Below are positions 33,669-46,219 of a stretch of 64,000 nucleotides of DNA, one piece after another; positions within the stretch are counted from its first letter, which is position 1, and the number at the start of each line of letters is the position of its first letter. This DNA is from Ottelia alismoides (lineage: Eukaryota > Streptophyta > Magnoliopsida > Alismatales > Hydrocharitaceae), in assembly GCA_037367405.1 (NCBI GenBank), contig JAZKJV010000296.1:806001-870000 (forward strand). The letters run 5' to 3'. Made by a program: the position numbers and the translations under genes. The notes under the pieces were generated by a model. It saw only the letters and a list, made by a program, of their open reading frames with translations. It searched no databases and was not told the DNA's origin.

Positions 33669-34775
33669 ATGGCAGGTCAAGACATGTCTAGACAATTAGC
33701 GGCTATGATGGCAATGCTCCAAGACATGGGGCAAAGGCAACAAGCATTGGAGGAGAGGTTCAATGCATAGGCTGAGAGACCCGAGGCATCTAAGCCTGCG
33801 GATGCTAGAATTGAAGGTTCTGTCCATCTTTCTGAGGAAGAATCTAGTTACTATCCTTCAACTGAGTCTGCTCCTACCCCGATTGAAGGAGCAATGGAGA
33901 AGGCCCTTCTTAGACATCAAACATTACTAGATAATTATCGAAATGGAAAAATTCCCCGATTCAAAGGTGTAGAGACACCTGCCGAGGCTGAATTATGGCT
34001 TTATGACGTCAGTAGGATGCTGAGACTAATACACGCACCAGCAGATACTTGGGAGCACTTTGCCGATTACTCCTTAGCAGACTATGCAAGACGATGGTGG
34101 AGAGCCATTTCCAACAAATTAGTAGATCCTGTTCCATGGGATATCTTTGAAGAGAGGTTCCGAGCTCATTTCTGTCCCTCTCATTGGGAAGAGTTAAAGA
34201 GGAGAGAGTTGGCTTCTCTGAATCAGGGTTCTAAGACCGTAAGAGATTATCATATCGACTTTACTGAGCTACTACGGTACTCACCAGCTCTAGAAGCTTC
34301 ACCACAAGAGTGTCTTACCAAATTTGTTAGCGGTCTTCAGGGAGATCTACGAGAAAAGCTTGCTGCTTTTAGAGCCACAACGTAGATGAAGCAATGGACA
34401 TCACCTCTCGTATTGAGATGGAGAGGGATGAAAAACGCCAAAGAAGAAGTTTCCACTTTAATGATGGACCATCCAAAAGCAAGTCACATTATAACCGTAG
34501 AGATCGTCGCTATCATCCAGTCGGGTCTAATATAAGCTCGCCACAGAATTTGGGCAAGGAATTATCTGGAAGAAGGGATTTCTCTAGACCTCCACTATAT
34601 CCTCGCAACTCAGCAGCAGGAGCTAGCACCTCTGTGCCGGGATCTTCAGCTTAAACGGGAGCACGTGTGTGTTTTTACTGTCATCAAGAAGGCCACATCA
34701 AGAAAGATTGTCCGAAGTTGAGAGGTTCATGGTTTAAATCAACCCCAATTAACAATATAACATCCACCTCGAGCA
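33669..34775 (+). pseudogene. Tekay unit 1 gag
   Basis: Gag forms the virus-like particle. ATG at 33669 (MAGQDMSRQL), TAG at codon 34 (33768), then open from 33894 through the capsid (WLYDVSRMLRL, YARRWWRAI, FEERFRAHF, YHIDFTELLRYSPAL). A one-base deletion near 34380 shifts the frame relative to unit 2 and ends it at ATT*. It resumes at 34394 (DITSRIEMERDEKRQRRS) up to TAA at 34652, a stop shared with unit 2. Beyond it lies the zinc knuckle CFYCHQEGHIKKDC (about 34670-34710). Confidence 0.92.
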
Positions 34776-35578
34776 ATGGAGCAACACACAGAGGAAGACA
34801 TGGTAGAGGTCGAGGCTCACAAGGAGCGTCTCCTACACAACAACCACCACAAAGTGTTGCGGGTTCTAGCTTGCCTATTCCTAATGGCCAGCTAAATGCA
34901 ATTACTGAGGAACAAGCCTACAATTCAGGCACAGTCGTACGAGGTACTGTTACTATTCATGGCTTTTCAGTACATGCCTTATTTGATTCTGGTGCTTCAC
35001 ATTCATTTATTGCTCGACGGTTAGTACCCACTTTGGGTAAGATACCAATAGAAGTACAACAGTCCTATCTGATAAAGGGACCAGGAGGACATGTATTTAT
35101 AATCCGAGAAATCCTGGATAATTGTATAATACTGATAGCAGGACATCGGTTACCTGTTTCACTACTACTAATCGAAATGGAGGATTTTGATCTTATACTA
35201 GGAATGGATTGGTTAGAAAGGCATCATGCATGTCTTGACTGTTTCCAGAAGACGATAACATTTCACCTTCCTAACTCGATAAAGTTCCGGTTCATTGGAA
35301 AGACATCCAATGATAATATCAAATATATCTCTACATTAAAGGCACAACAGTTGTTAGAGCAAGGGTGCCAAGGTAATTTAGCTTATGTATCCACTATATC
35401 ATGGTTAGAAAGAATGATAGAAGATGTGCCTATAGTGTGCGAGTTTACTGATATATTTCCAGAGGAACTACCTGGATTACCACCTGAGCGAGAGATTGAA
35501 TTTGAAATATCTCTCATACCTGATACTCAGCCTATCTCTATCCCTCCGTATAGGATGGCAACAGCTGAGTTACGATAG
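34776..35578 (+). pseudogene. Tekay unit 1 protease
   Basis: Continuous with the zinc-knuckle frame. A basic/Gln-rich linker (HRGRHGRGRGSQG) is followed by the aspartic protease region: VHALFDSGASHSFIARRLV and DFDLILGMDWLERHHA. The frame runs to TAG at 35576-35578 just before RT, in both units. This block is intact apart from its bounding stops. Confidence 0.9.
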
Positions 35579-37147
35579 TTAAAGGTACAATTGCAAGAAC
35601 TGTTAGATAAAGGATTCATTCGTCCTAGTACTTCACCATGGGGTGCACCTGTCTTATTTGTTAGGAAAAAGGATGGGTCGATGCAGTTGTGCATTAACTA
35701 TAGACAACTAAACAAGAGGACAATAAAGAACAAGTATCCTCTGCCAAGAATAGATGATCTCTTTGATCAGTTACAAGGTTCAACTGTGTATTCCAAGATT
35801 GATTTAAGATCTGGATACCATCAGTTGAAAATTAAAGATACAGATATTCCCAAGACAGCTTTTCGAACTAGATACAAACATTATGAATTCTTAGTTATGC
35901 CTTTTGAACTAAGAAATGCCCCAGCAACCTTCATGGATCTCATGAATAGAGTATTCAAGGAGTTCTTAGATCACTTTGTAATAGTCTTTATTGATGATGT
36001 GCTTATTTACCTCAAGGATAAGTATCTGCATGAACACCATCTCAGGCGGGCACTTGAAACTCTAAGGAAGAACAAACTGTATGCTAAATATAGCAAATGT
36101 GACTTCTGGCTATCTGAAGTATCTTTCTTAGGCCATGTTATTTCTGGGGAAGGTATATCAGTTGATCCTACAAAGGTTAGTGCAGTGATGAGTTGGGAAC
36201 GCCCGAAGGCTGTCACAGAAATACGATCTTTTTTGGGTTTAGCTGGATATTATAGAAGATTCGTGAAGGACTTTTCACGAATAGCATTGCCAAGGACTAG
36301 ACTAACTCAAAAGGAGGTCGCATTCTTATGGTCTGATACATGTGAAGCTAGTTTTCAGACACTGAAAGAATGCCTAACATCTGCACCCATCCTTACTCTA
36401 CCCTCCGGGAGTGAAGGGTTTACAGTGTACACTGACGCATCTAAAGATGGACTTGGGGCGGTTCTTTTGCAACATGGTAAGGTAGTTGCGTATGCATCAC
36501 GACAGCTCAGGACACATGAGAAGAACTACCCAACACATGACCTTGAATTAGCTGCCGTAGTTTTCGCTTTAAAGATATGGAGACACTACCTGTATGGTAT
36601 TAATTTTGAAATCTTCACCGATCATAAAAGCTTGAAATATCTGTTTGATCAAAAAGAGCTCAATATGAGACAGAGACGGTGGCTAGAGTTGTTGAAAGAT
36701 TATGATTGCACTATCTCCTACCAGCCTGGTAAGGGGAACGTCGTAGCAGATGCACTTAGCAGAAGAACTTATTCACCCGGGTTAGTGAGTGCTATCCACT
36801 TCTGGGGTTTACTATCAACGTTAAGTGAATGGAAACCATTTGATAGTAGTGCTGATACTATAAATATTCCTCATCGATACAAACCAGAAATATGGGATAA
36901 AATAAAGAAGGGACAGGAGGATGATCCAGTCCTTAAAGACTTGAAACAACAACTTGAGAAGAATGAGATAGAGGGATTCCAGATACAAGATGGTTTACTG
37001 TATAATTATTACAGAGTTTGTGTACCAAACACACCAGAACTAAGGAAAGACATCTTACGAGAAGCTCATTGTTCTAGATTATCTATTCATCCAGGAATTA
37101 CGAAGATGTATAAGGATCTTCATTCATACTTTGGTGGTCGGGAATGA
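35579..37147 (+). pseudogene. Tekay unit 1 reverse transcriptase and RNase H
   Basis: After the shared TAG, one frame of 518 codons covers RT ([40 protein letters not shown] at about 35987-36010, [10 protein letters not shown]) and RNase H ([62 protein letters not shown]). The catalytic FIDD is intact, but MPFGLTNAP is changed to MPFELRNAP. It continues into the integrase H2C2 start ([10 protein letters not shown]) and stops at 37145 after a one-base T deletion in the run near 37131. Confidence 0.93.
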
Positions 37148-38312
37148 AGAAAGATGTTGCTGAGTTTGTGAATTCATGTTTCACTTGCCAGCAGGTAAAG
37201 GCTTCACACCAAAAGCCACTGGGATTATTGCAACCCCTCCTTATACCTGAATGGAAATGGGAAAGCATTTCCATGGATTTCGTTACTGGCTTACCTCAGA
37301 CGACTGTTAGTAAAAATAGTATCTGGGTTATAATAGATCGTCTGACAAAGGTAGCACACTTCATTCCGATAAGCTTATCTTTCACTCCAGACCAACTGGC
37401 TGAGTTATATATTACACATGTGATTCGCCTCCATGGTATCCCGAAGGAAGTAGTTTCTGATCGAGATTCACGATTCACCTCACACTATTGGGAGAACTTC
37501 ATGAAAGCCCTAGGTACACAATTATGCTTGAGTACAACATATCATCCACAAACAGATGGTCAGTCAGAACGTACGATTCAAACACTAGAGGATATGCTAC
37601 GAGCATGTGCCTTAGAATGGAAGGGATCGTGGATTAAACATTTGCCTCTTGTGGAATTCACTTACAATAATAGTTACCATACAAGTATTGGCATGGCACC
37701 ATTTAAAGCACTATATGGACGAAGGTGTACTACTCGTTTGTGTTGGCAAGAGGTCGGAATAAAGAACCTTTATGATTCAGATAGACTTCAGGAGACACAG
37801 GAAGCTGTAGAATTTGCTAGAAAAAAACTATTAACTGCCCAGAGTCGCCAGAAAAGTTGCAGTGATACCAGGCGAAGAGACCTTGAATTTGAGATAGGTC
37901 ACTTTGTATTTCTCAAAGTATCACCTATGAAGGGTGTTCAGAGGTTTGGTTTACGTGGGAAGTTAGCACCCAGGTTCGTGGGTCCCTTTGAAATTATTCA
38001 ACGGATTGGAAAAGTTACCTATAGACTTGCACTTCCTCCACATCTTTCAGCAATACATGATGTATTTCATGTATCAAATCTGAGAAAGTACATTAGGGAT
38101 CCAGAGTATAAGATAAGTTATGATGATTAAATGTTGAGCTAGACTTGACATACCAAGAGATACCTATGCAAATACTTGAAAAGGATATCAAGAAGTTGAG
38201 AAACAAAGAGGTGCCTCTAGTTAAAGTATTATGGTGAAACCAAGAGTTTGAAGAAGCCACATGGGAACCTGAGACATAAATGAGAGAGAAATACCCGTAC
38301 TTGTTTGAATGA
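37144..38312 (+). pseudogene. Tekay unit 1 integrase and chromodomain remnant
   Basis: Frame 37144-38130 encodes CFTCQQVKA of the zinc domain and the DDE core: [35 protein letters not shown], all three catalytic residues present. The C-terminal GPY/F region follows ([28 protein letters not shown]). TAA at 38128 ends it. The downstream chromodomain can still be read ([27 protein letters not shown]) but has the shared TGA at 38235 and a further stop before MREKYPYLFE. Chromodomains direct integration to particular chromatin. Confidence 0.92.
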
Positions 38313-38457
38313 TAACATTTATGTATTATGTATATGTTCATTTTAAATGACACGACGTTCATTCTCTTTAAGGTTGTTATGGTTTCAATCCTCTTTAAGG
38401 ATGTTATGCCTGCATTTTTAGTCTCGAGGACGAGACTTCCTTTAAGGTTGTTATAAT

Positions 38458-41235
38458 TGTAAAGCCTTGAACTTGGTATATCTCGGATCCTATATAATAA
38501 GATCCGGCTCGTCATGAGAAAACCAACGAAATTTGTTTCGTGTGAATCGGACTTCGTTTCGAATTGTTATGATTTTTCGAAGAAAGAGAAGTCATTAATC
38601 CATAATGACTGTCATTAATACTAATTAAACATGATTAAAGAAATTAATAACGATTGAAATCCGCTAATGATCATTAGTAAACACTAATCAATAGTTAACA
38701 AAAGATAAGCGTAAGCCGCGAAAGTTAAATCGCGATTAGTGAAAGTTAATCACGATTAGTGTTAATTAAGCGTTATTAGCGAATCTAGAATCCTCTAGAA
38801 TGTTCTAACTTAGGCTCCAAGTTTGGGATAAGTTTTGGCTAAAATCATGGGCCAAACCATGAGCCGCTAAACCATGGTTAAGGTCTAAACCATGGTTTTC
38901 TAACCATGGTTAGTGGTTTTCTGGGGCCTATAAATAGACCCCCCTACTCATTCATTCTCTACAACTTCCACTACCACCACCACCCCAAGGGCTAGGGTCG
39001 AGAGGATGGGAGGAGGAGTGGGAGGCGAGGGAGGAGCGCTAGCGAAGCGCTGCCGGAAAAACGAGGAGGATAAAGGTATGATCCTCTCTTAGTTGCTTCG
39101 TAAGCTAGGATTTCAATTCATACTCTTGTTATTCGAAGTTTTGTTTTTGATTCATATTTCTTTCCGATTCGTTTTCCTGTTGTGGTTCGAGGAGAAATCT
39201 GTGTAACACCCTACTTAGGTGCGGGCGGCTACGCACGTCAGTGACCTTGTGATTCGTCACACGTTCACTCATCTAAGACGCGTGGTGTCTACCGATTCTC
39301 TATCGTTTATGTTTCTATTCATCGTATTATGCTTTTATAGTTATTTTGATGGAGAAATCTGTATAATACCCTACTTAGGTGCGGGCGGCTATGGACGTCA
39401 GTGATCCTATTATTCGTCACACGTTCACTCACCTAAGATGTGTGGTGTCTACCGGTTCTTCATCTCTTGTTGTTGAGTATATTTTTTTCAGTTTCGTTGT
39501 TATTTTTCTCTCGATTGATTTTATAGAGTAAACTCTTTTCGTTTTTATTTTTAAATATTTCCCGATATAAGGGGAAACTCTGTTGAAATTTTCTGAGAAA
39601 TATGTCCCGATATAAGGGAAAACTCTGCCGAAATTTTCCGAGAAATATATCCCGATATAAGGGGAAACTCTGCCGAAATTTTAAGAGAAAATATGTTCTT
39701 GACGTTCTTCGTGTTCTTCGCGTTCCTCGCGTTGTTCGTTCGTTCTTCGCGTTCTTAACATGTTCTTAGCATTTTGATACGAAAAATGAAATTCGATCTT
39801 TTCAGGAGCCTTAAAATAGCCTTTCTAAAAACGAAACTCGATAAAGCCTTGCATACACGAGAGAGAGCTCGATTAGGTAACGAAATCCTCCTTTTGCTGT
39901 TGGGTTTTATACGAAATTATTGAAATTATTGATTTTGTGTTCTTTGCTACGAAGAACCCTAATTTTGGTTATTTTTGAAAAAGTCTGAAGAATTGCTTTG
40001 TGATTCCCACTAAAATAAAATTTTGGCATCAAATTGATGCGTTGGCTATGAAAGTTAGGGTTTGGGAGTTAAAATAGGCATAAATAGGAGTATACATATG
40101 GTTATGAATAATATATATGTGAGTCGATACCAAGTATTGCGGTTTATGCAAATCAAAGACTTAACAAAAGAATTACATCATCTGAATTGGTGTGATTTGA
40201 GATGAATCCTGAAAAGGATCATGTGTCACATTAAGAATGACTGGGAGTAGAACTACAGGCCGGGCATGCAACCTGTAGGTTTGTCGGAAGGAACTCGTAT
40301 TGGCGTTTCCCTACCTAGGTGGTATACGGTTGCCCTGTTATGGTAAGTGCGCACGAAATGAAGATTTTGCAACGCATGGTACCGGGAGCCAATATATTCG
40401 GGTTGGAACGACGGAAGATGTGGTCGTGTCATGTGGAGGCACGGGTGGTTCAATAGCGACTGGGTCACGATAACATGTATTTAAAGCCGCTAGGTTAAAT
40501 GATTAAATGTTAGCTTGAGGTTTTAAGCAACCGAGTCCTTGAGGACGGTGTGCTCTTTTGTTTTTCCAGGCTAAGGGTTGAGACCCTGTTTAATAAATGA
40601 AAAGGAAATTGTCAGGGTAGTATTAGAGGATTGGTTGAGGCAACGTGCGGCAGAATAAGCTTACCAAGATCAACACAATCTCCAATCCTGAAGCATCCAC
40701 AGCTTCGGAGTCCAAGAATGGTGGGGTTCCCCTGGACTAATCCCTGATGTGGAATAGAAAGGAATAGGACTTAAATTAATGAAAAGAAATGAAATTTTTG
40801 TGATATCAATGAATTTTGAAAAATTACACAATTTGTTTGCTTTTCTCTTCTTCGTTACTTAGCATTCGCTAATTTTTATCATATGATTTATGGAAAACCC
40901 AACAGGTATCGGTGAGTCATCGCAAAGACTCTAAAAAAATCATCCAACTTACATACTAGACATCCAACCAGCCACAGTAGCTTTACTTTCTTTAAGGTAG
41001 TTAGTAATCTTTTGTATATTTCCCTTTTAAGCTGATGTACATGTAAATGGTTATAGTGGTACAGTGTATCATTTGAACTTTATTTTGTGAATGGAAAAAT
41101 GTTGAAATACTTTCTTCTGAGTATTTTTATTTGCAGTCTATTTCTGAATGTTAGTTGTGATTGCTGAATAAATTATTTATGAGTAACGAGATCCGAATAT
41201 GGGAGGATCCGACAGTCCGGGAAACGGGGTCGTTA
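38458..41235 (+). repeat. Tekay array LTR 2 (shared)
   Basis: 2778 bp, same start as LTR 1, serving as 3' LTR of unit 1 and 5' LTR of unit 2. It ends CGTTA and runs directly into GTATCAGAGCC, lacking CAGATTG (7 nt), so the terminal CA and the first bases of the primer site are gone. TATA at 38929-38936. No TSD flanks it. Confidence 0.93.
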
Positions 41236-42535
41236 GGTATCAGAGCCTGGTTACTCCGGTAATTTATTTATAATTAATAACCATGAGCGGTATTCAGAAA
41301 CTAAGATTATATTAAGATCCTTTGATCTTAATAAATGACTGCAGTACCATTCACAAGTTATTGTCCCTTATGTACATCATGATATGACATATAGGATCTG
41401 ACCTTTGACCTTGACTTATCGCAGGATCATGGCAGATCAAGACATGTCTAGACAATTAACGGCTATGATGGCAATGCTCCAAGACATGGGGCAAAGGCAA
41501 CAAGCATTGGAGGAGAGGTTCAATACACAGGCTGAGAGACCCGAGGCATCTAAGCCTGCGGATGCTAGAATTGAAGGTTCTGTCCATCTTTCTGAGGAAG
41601 AATCTAGTTACTATCCTTCAACTGAGTCTGCTCCTACCCCAGTTGAAGGAGCAATGGAGAAGGCCCTTCTTAGACACCAAACATTACTAGATAATTACCG
41701 AAATGGAAAAATTCCTCGATTCTAAGGTGTAAAGACACCTGCCGAGGCTGAATTATAACTTGATGACGTCAGTAGGATGCTGAGAATAATACACGCACCA
41801 GCAGATACTTGGGAGCACTTTGCCGATTACTCCTTAGCAGATTATGCAAGACGATGGTGGAGAGCCATTTCCAAGAAATTAGCAGATCCTATTCCATGGG
41901 ATATCTTTGAAGAGAGGTTCCGAGCTCATTTCTTTCCCTCTCATTGGGAAGAGTTAAAGAGGAGAGAGTTGGCTTCTCTGAATCAGGGTTCTAAGACCGT
42001 AAGAGATTATCATATCCACTTTACTGAGCTACTACGGTACTCACCAGCTCTAGAAGCTTCACCACAAGAGTGTCTTACCAAATTTGTTAGCGGTCTTCAG
42101 GAAGATCTACGAGAAAAGCTTGCTGGTTTTAGAGCCACAACCGTAGATGAAGCAATGGACATCGCCTCTCGTATTGAGATGGAGAGGGATGAAAACCGCC
42201 AAAGAAGAAGTTTCCACTTTAATGGTGGACCATCCAAAAGCAAGTCACATTATAACCGTAGAGATCGTCGCTATCATCCAGTCGGGTCTAATATAAGCTC
42301 GCCACAGAATTTGGGTCAGGAATTATCTGGAAGAAGGGATTTCTCTAGACCTCCACTATATCCTCGCAACTCAGCAGCAGGAGCTAGCACCTCTGTGCCG
42401 GGATCTTCAGCTTAAACGGGAGCACGTGTGTGTTTTTACTGTCATCAAGAAGGCCACATCAAGAAAGATTGTCCGAAGTTGAGAGGTTCAGGGTTTAAAT
42501 CAACCCCAATTAACAATATAACATCCACCTCGAGC
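41236..42535 (+). pseudogene. Tekay unit 2 gag
   Basis: ATG at 41429 (MADQDMSRQLTAMMAM), open to TAA at 41723, where unit 1 has Lys, with another stop near 41757 (WLYD changed to *LDD). The frame resumes at 41777 (LRIIHAPADTWEHFADYSL) without the unit 1 frameshift, running through TVDEAMDIASRIEMERDE to the shared TAA at 42413. The zinc knuckle CFYCHQEGHIKKDC follows. The lesions differ from unit 1 except for the shared stop. Confidence 0.92.
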
Positions 42536-43339
42536 AATGGAGCAACACACAGAGGAAGACATGGTAGAGGTCGAGGCTCACAAGGAGCGTCTCCTATACA
42601 ACAACCACCACAAAGTGTTGCGGGTTCTAGCTTGCCTATTCCTAATGGCCAGCTAAATGCAATTACTGAGGAACAAGCCTACAATTCAGGCACAGTCGTA
42701 CGAGGTACTGTTACTATTCATGGCTTTTCAGTACATGCCTTATTTGATTCTGGTGCTTCACATTCATTTATTGCTCGACGGTTAGTACCCACTTTGGGTA
42801 AGATACCAATAGAAGTACAACAATCCTATCTGATAAAGGGACCAGGAGGACATGTATTTATAATCCGAGAAATCCTGGATAATTGTATAATACTGATAGC
42901 AGGATATTAGTTACCTGTTTCACTACTACTAATCGAAATGGAGGACTTTGATCTTATACTAGGAATGGATTGGTTAGAAAGGCATCATGCATGTCTTGAC
43001 TGTTTCCAGAAGACGGTAACATTTCACCTTCCTAACTCGATAAAGTTCCAATTCATTGGAAAGACATCCAATGATAAAATCAAATATATCTCTACATTGA
43101 AGGCACAACAGTTGTTAGAGCAAGGGTGCCAAGGTTATTTAGCTTATGTATCCACTATATCATAGTCAGAAAGAATGATAGAAGATGTGCCTATAGTGTG
43201 CGAGTTTACTGATATATTTTCAGAGGAACTACCTGGATTACCACCTAAGCGAGAGATTGAATTTGAAATATCTCTCATACCTGATACTCAGCCTATCTCT
43301 ATCCCTCCGTATAGGATGGCAACAGCTGAGTTACGATAG
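42536..43339 (+). pseudogene. Tekay unit 2 protease
   Basis: LFDSGASHSFIA and DLILGMDWLERHHA are present. Private stops occur at 42908 (ATTAG where unit 1 has ATCGG) and 43163 (TAG where unit 1 has the Trp of TISWLERM). The region ends at the shared TAG at 43337-43339. Most differences from unit 1 are C-to-T or G-to-A. Confidence 0.9.
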
Positions 43340-44890
43340 TTAAAGGTACAATTGGAAGAACTGTTAGATAAAGGATTCATTCGTCCTAGTACTTCACCAT
43401 GGGGTGCACCTGTCTTATTTGTTAGGAAAAAGGATGGGTCGATGCGGTTGTGCATTGACTATAGACAACTAAACAAGAGGACAATAAAGAACAAGTATCC
43501 TCTGCCAAGAATAGATGATCTCTTTGATCAGTTACAAGGTTTAACTGTGTATTCCAAGATTGATTTAAGATCTAGATACCATCAGTTGAAAATTAAAGAT
43601 ACAGATATTCCCAAGACAGCTTTTCGAACTAGATACGGACATTATGAATTCTTAGTTATACCTTTTGGACTAACAAATGCCCCAACAGCCTTCATGGATC
43701 TCATGAATAGAGTATTCAAGGAGTTCTTAGATCACTTTGTAGTAGTCTTTATTAATGATGTGCTTATTTACTCCAAGGATAAGTATCTGCATGAACACCA
43801 TCTCAGGCGGGCACTTGAAACTCTAAGGAAGAACAAACTGTATGCTAAGTATAGCAAATGTGACTTCTGGCTATCTGAAGTATCTTTCTTAGGCCATGTT
43901 ATTTCTGGGGAAGGTATATTAGTTGATCCTACAAAGGTTAGTGCAGTGATGAGTTGGGAACGCCCGAAGACTGTCACAGAAATACAATCTTTTTTGGTTT
44001 AGCTGGATATTATAGAAGATTCGTGAAGGACTTTTCACGAATAGCATTGCCAATGACTAGACTAACTCAAAAGGAGGTCGCATTCTTATGGTCTGATACA
44101 TGTGAAGCTAGTTTTCAGACACTGAAAGAATGCCTAACATCTGCACCCATCCTTACTCTACCCTCCGGGAGTGAAGGGTTTACAGTATACACTGACGCAT
44201 CTAAAGAAGGACTTGGGGCGGTTCTTATGCAACATGGTAAGGTAGTTGCGTATGCATCACGACAGCTCAGGACACATGAGAAGAACTACCCAACACATGA
44301 CCTTGAATTAGCTGTCGTAGTTTTCGCTTTAAAGATATTGAGACACTACCTGTATGGTATTACTTTTGAAATCTTCACCGATCATAAAAGCTTGAAATAT
44401 CTGTTTGATCAAAAGGAGCTCAATATGAGACAGAGACGGTGGCTAGAGTTGTTGAAAGATTATAATTGCACTATCTCCTACCACCCTGGTAAGGGGAACG
44501 TCATAGCAGATGCACTTTGCAGAAGAACTTATTCACCCGGGTTAGTGAGTGCTATCCACTTCTGGGGTTTACTATCAACGTTAAGTGAATGCAAACCATT
44601 TGATAGTAGTGCTGATACTATAACTATTCCTCATCGATACAAACCAGAAATATGGGATAAAATAAAGAAGGGACATGAAGATGATCCAGTCCTTAAAGAC
44701 TTGAAACAACAACTTGAGAAGAATGAGATAGAGGGATTCCAGATACAAGATGGTTTATTGTATAATCATCACAGAGTTTGTGTACCAAACACACCTGAAC
44801 TAAGGAAAGACATCTTACGAGAAGCTCATTGTTCTAGATTATCTATTCATCCAGGAATTACGAAGATGTATAAGGATCTTCATTCATACT
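43340..44890 (+). pseudogene. Tekay unit 2 reverse transcriptase and RNase H
   Basis: RT motifs are clear ([31 protein letters not shown]), but the active site reads FINDVLIY: the first catalytic Asp is Asn (AAT at 43754-43756, GAT in unit 1). A one-base deletion near 43997 (TTTTTTGGTTT for TTTTTTGGGTTT) breaks the frame. RNase H resumes from 43954 onward with [25 protein letters not shown] and IADALCRR (Ser changed to Cys). Confidence 0.92.
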
Positions 44891-46074
44891 TTTGGTGGTC
44901 GGGAATGAAGAAAGATGTTGCTGAGTTTGTGAATTCATGTTTTACTTGCCAGCAGGTAAAGGCTTCACACCAAAAGCCACCGGGATTATTGCAACCCCTC
45001 CTTACACCTGAATGGAAATGGGAAAGCATTTCCATGGATTTCGTTACTGGCTTACCTCAGACGTCTGGTAATAAAGATAGTATCTGGGTTATAATAGATC
45101 GTCTGACAAAGGTAGCACACTTCATTCCGATAAGCTTATCTTTCACTCCAGACCAGCTGGCTGAGTTATATATTACACATGTGATTCGCCTCCATGGTAT
45201 CCCGAAGGAGGTAGTTTCTGATCGAGATTCACGATTCACCTCACACTATTGGGAGAACTTCATGAAAGCCCTAGGTACACAACTATGCTTGAGTACAACA
45301 TATCATCCACAAACAGATGGTCAGTCAGAACGTACGATTCAAAGACTAGAGGATAAGCTACGAGCATGTGCCTTAGAATGGAAGGGATCGTGGATTAAAC
45401 ATTTGCCTCTTCTGGAATTCACCTACAATAATAGTTACCATACAAGTATTGGCATGGCACCATTTGAAGCACTATATGGACGAAGGTGTACTACTCCTTT
45501 GTGTTGGCAAGAGGTCGGAATAAAGAACCTTTATAATTCAGATAGACTTCAGGAGACACGGGAAGCTGTAGAACTTGCTAGAAAAAAACTATTAACTGCC
45601 CAGAGTCGCCGGAAAAGTTATAGTGATACCAGGCGAAGAGACCTTGAATTTGAGGTAGGTGACTTTGTATTTCTCAAAATATCACCTATGAAGGGTGTTT
45701 AGAGGTTTGGATTGCGTGGGAAGTTAGCACCCAGGTTCGTGGGTCCCTTTGAAATTATTCAACGGATTGGAAAAGTTGCCTATAGACTTGCACTTCCTCC
45801 ACATCTTTCAGCAATACATGATGTATTTCATGTATCAAATCTGAGAAAGTACATTAGGGATCCAGAGCATAAGATAAGTTATGATGATTTACATGTTGAT
45901 CCAGACTTGACATACCAAGAGATACCTGTGCAAATACTTGAAAGGGATATCAAGAAGTTGAGAAACAAAGAGGTGCCTCTAGTTAAAGTATTATGGTGAA
46001 ACCAAGAGTTTGAAGAAGCCACATAGGAACCTGAGGCAGAAATGAGAGAGAAATACCCGTACTTGTTTGAATGA
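44891..46074 (+). pseudogene. Tekay unit 2 integrase and chromodomain
   Basis: Integrase is in frame with RNase H here ([20 protein letters not shown], unlike unit 1), with [19 protein letters not shown] and [12 protein letters not shown] intact. TAG at 45700 (Gln in unit 1) cuts the C-terminus. Frame 45712-45999 holds [12 protein letters not shown] and the chromodomain start ([28 protein letters not shown]) up to the shared TGA at 45997. A private TAG replaces Trp in EEATW. The final stop after KYPYLFE is at 46072. Confidence 0.92.
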
Positions 46075-46219
46075 TAACATTTATGTATTATGTATATGTT
46101 CATTTTAAATGACATGAAGTTCATTCTCTTTAAGGTTGTTATGGTTTCAATCCTCATTAAGGATGTTATGCCTGCATTTTTAGTCTCGAGGACGAGACTT
46201 CCTTTAAGGTTGTTATAAT

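Noticed and set aside
36007..36216. Antisense frames in RT and integrase (also 37296, 43768, 45057)
   Set aside because: They are mirror frames of conserved pol coding sequence, present in both units only because pol is.
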